From positions 1-7,271 of the forward strand of contig QHYO01000215.1 in the NCBI GenBank assembly GCA_003224135.1: DNA of 7,271 nucleotides. The letters run 5' to 3'. Origin of the DNA: Acidobacteriota bacterium (GTDB lineage: Bacteria; Acidobacteriota; Terriglobia; Acidiferrales; UBA7541). This document shows positions 5,085 through 7,271 of the stretch, piece after piece (within the stretch, counting starts at the first letter, position 1; each line of letters opens with the position of its first letter). Both the position numbers and the translations under genes were made by a program. The notes beneath the pieces were generated by a model, which was not told where the DNA came from, ran no database searches, and saw only the letters and a program-made list of their open reading frames with translations.

Positions 5085-6506
5085 ATGAAACTCGCAACGG
5101 AGTTTAAGTCGATCGCCGCGCGCCCGGCCCTACTCGTTATCATCTTGGCCTGCGCATCAAACGGCCTGTTTGCACAGCAGCGTCGCGATCGTGAGCCCAA
5201 CGAAGTTTATGCGGCGCGCCGCGCAAAGCTGGCCGCTCAGGCCTCCTCCCCGGTCGTTTTGTGGGGGCTTACGGGTCGCGAGGAGTTTTCTCAGGCCTAT
5301 ATTTTCACTCAGGAAGATAATTTTTATTACCTTACCGGCCACAATGAAGAGGAAGCCGGACTCATCGTTCTGCCTGCGTTAAAGGCCGGGCAATCACACG
5401 ATGCCTGGGACAGTCCTCGTGAAATCCTTTTTTTGCCTGCAAAGAATCCGCAAAAAGAAAAGTGGAATGGCGTTCGACTTTCTCCAAGTGATCCAGATAT
5501 ATCTGCTCGCACAGGATTTGCGTCCGTTCAACCGTTCACGGAAATGCGCGCTTACGTCGAAAAACTCGCCAAGCTCTATCCCAACTTTTCCACCGTTCTT
5601 CCTTATGAAAAGGAAAATGGTGGCTACCCGCACGAAAAAGCCGTGGTCGATTGGCTGCAGCTCGCCGTGCCGCAAACGAAATTGAAAGATATCCGTGGCG
5701 CGGTGGAAGCGATGCGCGCTGTCAAATCACCCGGAGAACTCGCGTTTCTCAAAAAGGCCATCGATCTTTCGCTGGATGCACATTTCGAGGCCATGAAAAT
5801 GATGCGTCCCGGTCTCTACGAGTATCAGGTCGCCGCGAAAATGGTCGAAGTCCACGCCATGGGCGGCTCTGAAGCCGAAGGTTACGCTCCCATTGTCGGA
5901 GCGGGTCCCAACTCCACGGCTCTCCACTACGACAAACTCGCGCGCAAAATCGCCGATGGCGACATCATCGTTCTCGATGTTGGCGCGCAATTCTCCGGCT
6001 ACTCCGCCGACATCACGCGCACCCTTCCCGCAAACGGAAAGTTCACGTCGCGCCAGCGCGAAATCTATGACGTCGTTTTCGGAGCGCAGAATGCCGTCTT
6101 CTCCGCGCTGAAACCCGGAATGAATTTCTGCAAGTCCGGTGACAACAGCCTCTACAAAATTTCCTACGACTATATCAATTCCCACGGCAAGGATTTGCAT
6201 GGTAAAAGGCTCGGCCAATACTACATTCACGGCCTCGGCCACCACATCGGCCTGAACGTTCACGATCCCGGCGAATCCTGCAAACCTCTCGCGCCAGGAA
6301 TGGTGGTCACCGTCGAACCTGGCATTTACATCCCGGAAGAAAATCTCGGTGTACGCATCGAAGACGATGTCCTGATCACCGAAACCGGGTTTGAACTTCT
6401 AAGCAAACGCCTGCCAAGCGAACCCGCCGAAATCGAAAAAATCATGGCTGAAGCTGCTCACTCGGCCGGCACCGGGAGAGCAGGAGAACAACCCAAGCCT
6501 GATTGA
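5085..6506 (+). CDS. pepP: exported Xaa-Pro aminopeptidase (aminopeptidase P, M24B), 473 aa
   Basis: Aminopeptidase P removes an N-terminal residue preceding proline and uses two divalent metal ions. The start at 5085 gives MKLATEFKSIAARP then ALLVIILACASNGLFAQQ, an export signal. Cleavage could follow LFA, or ILAC could act as a lipobox at Cys23. Residues about 38-200 form the AMP_N domain (VVLWGLTGREEF, NFYYLTGHNEEEAGLIVLPA). The pita-bread catalytic domain follows from about 210. All five metal ligands are present: D298 and D309 (LDVGAQFSGYSAD), H386 (HGLGHHIGLNVHDPG), E411 (VTVEPGIYIP) and E426 (VRIEDDVLI). The accessory His382 and His393 are also present. Length fits the family. The last ~25 residues are a low-complexity tail. 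Export differs from cytoplasmic E. coli PepP and suggests peptide scavenging in the envelope. The next gene is efp. Confidence 0.93.
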   Translation: MKLATEFKSIAARPALLVIILACASNGLFAQQRRDREPNEVYAARRAKLAAQASSPVVLWGLTGREEFSQAYIFTQEDNFYYLTGHNEEEAGLIVLPALKAGQSHDAWDSPREILFLPAKNPQKEKWNGVRLSPSDPDISARTGFASVQPFTEMRAYVEKLAKLYPNFSTVLPYEKENGGYPHEKAVVDWLQLAVPQTKLKDIRGAVEAMRAVKSPGELAFLKKAIDLSLDAHFEAMKMMRPGLYEYQVAAKMVEVHAMGGSEAEGYAPIVGAGPNSTALHYDKLARKIADGDIIVLDVGAQFSGYSADITRTLPANGKFTSRQREIYDVVFGAQNAVFSALKPGMNFCKSGDNSLYKISYDYINSHGKDLHGKRLGQYYIHGLGHHIGLNVHDPGESCKPLAPGMVVTVEPGIYIPEENLGVRIEDDVLITETGFELLSKRLPSEPAEIEKIMAEAAHSAGTGRAGEQPKPD

Positions 6507-6542
6507 CCATATCGAATCAGCACATCTATACTGGTTGTTCGC

Positions 6543-6567
6543 GCGGAGGACGTTTTTCGTTCTGCGC
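6543..6567. other. strong hairpin downstream of aminopeptidase P
   Basis: The arm at 6543-6552 pairs with 6558-6567 around a TTTTT loop. The stem is ten positions long with one G-G mismatch and one G-U pair. It lies about 40 nt after the peptidase stop. No T-run follows on the plus strand, so it is more likely an RNA 3'-end stabiliser or protein site than a terminator. Confidence 0.5.
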
Positions 6568-6572
6568 ACCAC

Positions 6573-6599
6573 CCTGCTTGCCTACCGCGGGCAGGTTTT
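6573..6599 (+). terminator. possible weak terminator of aminopeptidase P
   Basis: CCTGC (6573-6577) pairs with GCAGG (6591-6595), then TTTT. The 13-nt loop is long and the T-run short, so this is a tentative call. Confidence 0.35.
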
Positions 6600-6621
6600 C
6601 CACGCCAGCCGCCTCACAGAA

Positions 6622-6700
6622 GGGTTTCCGGGCTTGTACTTACAAGCCCTGAGATAAGCGGACCGCTTGGGTTTCAGGGTTTGTGCTTCGAAACCCTGAG
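6622..6700. repeat. tandem pair of 32-nt hairpin repeats with a central palindrome, upstream of efp
   Basis: Units at 6622-6653 and 6669-6700 are both 32 nt, start gggtttc and end ccctgag, and differ at six positions. Unit 1 folds as GGGCTTGT / ACAAGCCC with a 4-nt loop. Unit 2 folds as TCAGGGTTT / AAACCCTGA with an 8-nt loop. The C-G pair of unit 1 at its fourth stem position is T-A in unit 2, a compensatory change. Between them 6656-6668 is the palindrome AAGCGGACCGCTT. The array ends 44 nt before the efp ATG. It may be a REP-like element or a structured efp leader. Confidence 0.75.
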
Positions 6701-6744
6701 TTGAAGAAGAATTTACAAAATCAAACTGAAGGCATTGGACGAAA

Positions 6745-7271
6745 ATGAGCAGCCTCAAAGCAACACAAATTCGCCCCGGCATGGTCATCCAGCATGAAAA
6801 CGAGCTCTACACCGTTTTCAGCACCGATCACCGCACCCCGGGCAACAAGCGCGGCTCCATGCAGACTCGCTTGAAGAGTCTGCGCACCGGCACGATGATT
6901 GACTACCGTTTTCGCGCGGAAGAATTCGTGGAGCGCGCCATCCTCGACGAAATCGAATTCGAGTTTCTCTACAGCGAAGGCGATAGCTTCCATTTCATGA
7001 ACACGAAAACGTACGAGCAGATGGAAATGTCCCGCGCAGAGCTCGGCGAAACCACCTATTACCTGGTTCCCAACACCATTGTGAAAGTGGAATTCCACGA
7101 CGAAAAAGCCATCGGCATCAATCTTCCGGACACCATGGATTTGCGCGTGACCCAGACCGAGCCCACGATCCAGAAAGCCACCGCTAGCTCGGTGATGAAG
7201 CCTGCCACTCTCGAAACCGGACTGGTCGTTCCCGTTCCCCCATTCGTCAATGAAGGTGATAAGATTCGCGT
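6745..7271 (+). CDS. efp: elongation factor P, 3'-partial (first 175 residues)
   Basis: EF-P binds the ribosome between the P and E sites and relieves stalling at proline runs. The frame from ATG 6745 reads MSSLKATQIRPGMVIQHENE and covers the KOW-like domain I and the OB domains II and III (FHFMNTKTYEQMEMS, VEFHDEKAIGINLPDTMDLRV, LETGLVVPVPPFVNEGDKIR). It stays open to the window edge; about ten residues of the usual ~185-188 are missing. The tip loop of domain I reads TPGNKRGS (residues 31-38). Asn34 aligns with the position of the modified Lys34 of E. coli, with Lys35 and Arg36 next to it. The Shine-Dalgarno sequence is weak (a GGA a few nt before the start). The leader carries the hairpin repeats at 6622-6700. 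Confidence 0.95.
   Translation, partial: MSSLKATQIRPGMVIQHENELYTVFSTDHRTPGNKRGSMQTRLKSLRTGTMIDYRFRAEEFVERAILDEIEFEFLYSEGDSFHFMNTKTYEQMEMSRAELGETTYYLVPNTIVKVEFHDEKAIGINLPDTMDLRVTQTEPTIQKATASSVMKPATLETGLVVPVPPFVNEGDKIR

Noticed and set aside
5727..6263. 178-residue antisense frame inside the aminopeptidase gene
   Set aside because: It is the shadow of a strongly conserved gene on the other strand; its sequence mirrors high-GC codon bias.

Overview
The window (roughly 55% GC) reads as chromosomal DNA from a member of the Acidobacteriota. That is an inference from protein style: a TPR protein that follows a carboxypeptidase-regulatory/Ig-like region, a small four-helix membrane protein, a zinc-ribbon/RHS membrane protein, and an exported aminopeptidase P upstream of efp. 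No rRNA or marker gene confirms it. No tRNA, CRISPR array or complete insertion sequence was found.

Left part (1-2692) is a scrambled, partly duplicated region. It holds the 3' end of a TPR gene, which is open from the window edge and not from its first ATG. It also holds an intact antisense gene for a secreted PepSY-like protein, and an intact gene for a 112-residue membrane protein. Around these lie broken second copies of all three: a TPR fragment (1758-1936), the last part of the membrane gene (897-953) and a PepSY fragment (2355-2431). Read together they look like two copies, A and B, of one TPR / membrane protein / antisense PepSY cassette. Each copy kept what the other lost.

Middle part (2693-4753) is one large gene. 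Its product appears to combine a zinc ribbon, a membrane helix, a Coa1-like domain, a catalytically dead archaemetzincin-like domain, and an RHS/YD-repeat region without the usual RHS core or toxin tip.

Right part (4754-7271) holds an exported M24B aminopeptidase P with all five metal ligands, then elongation factor P, which runs off the window. Upstream of the peptidase lie a 12-codon ORF with a good ribosome site and a terminator-like hairpin. An 84-bp interspersed repeat follows them; its other copy ends exactly where the broken TPR fragment begins. The gap between the peptidase and efp contains a strong hairpin and a tandem pair of 32-nt hairpin repeats with a compensatory base-pair change.

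The genes do not form an evident single pathway. The best candidates for something undescribed are the multidomain zinc-ribbon/Coa1/metzincin-like/RHS protein, the reciprocal-loss cassette pair, and the structured repeats before pepP and efp.
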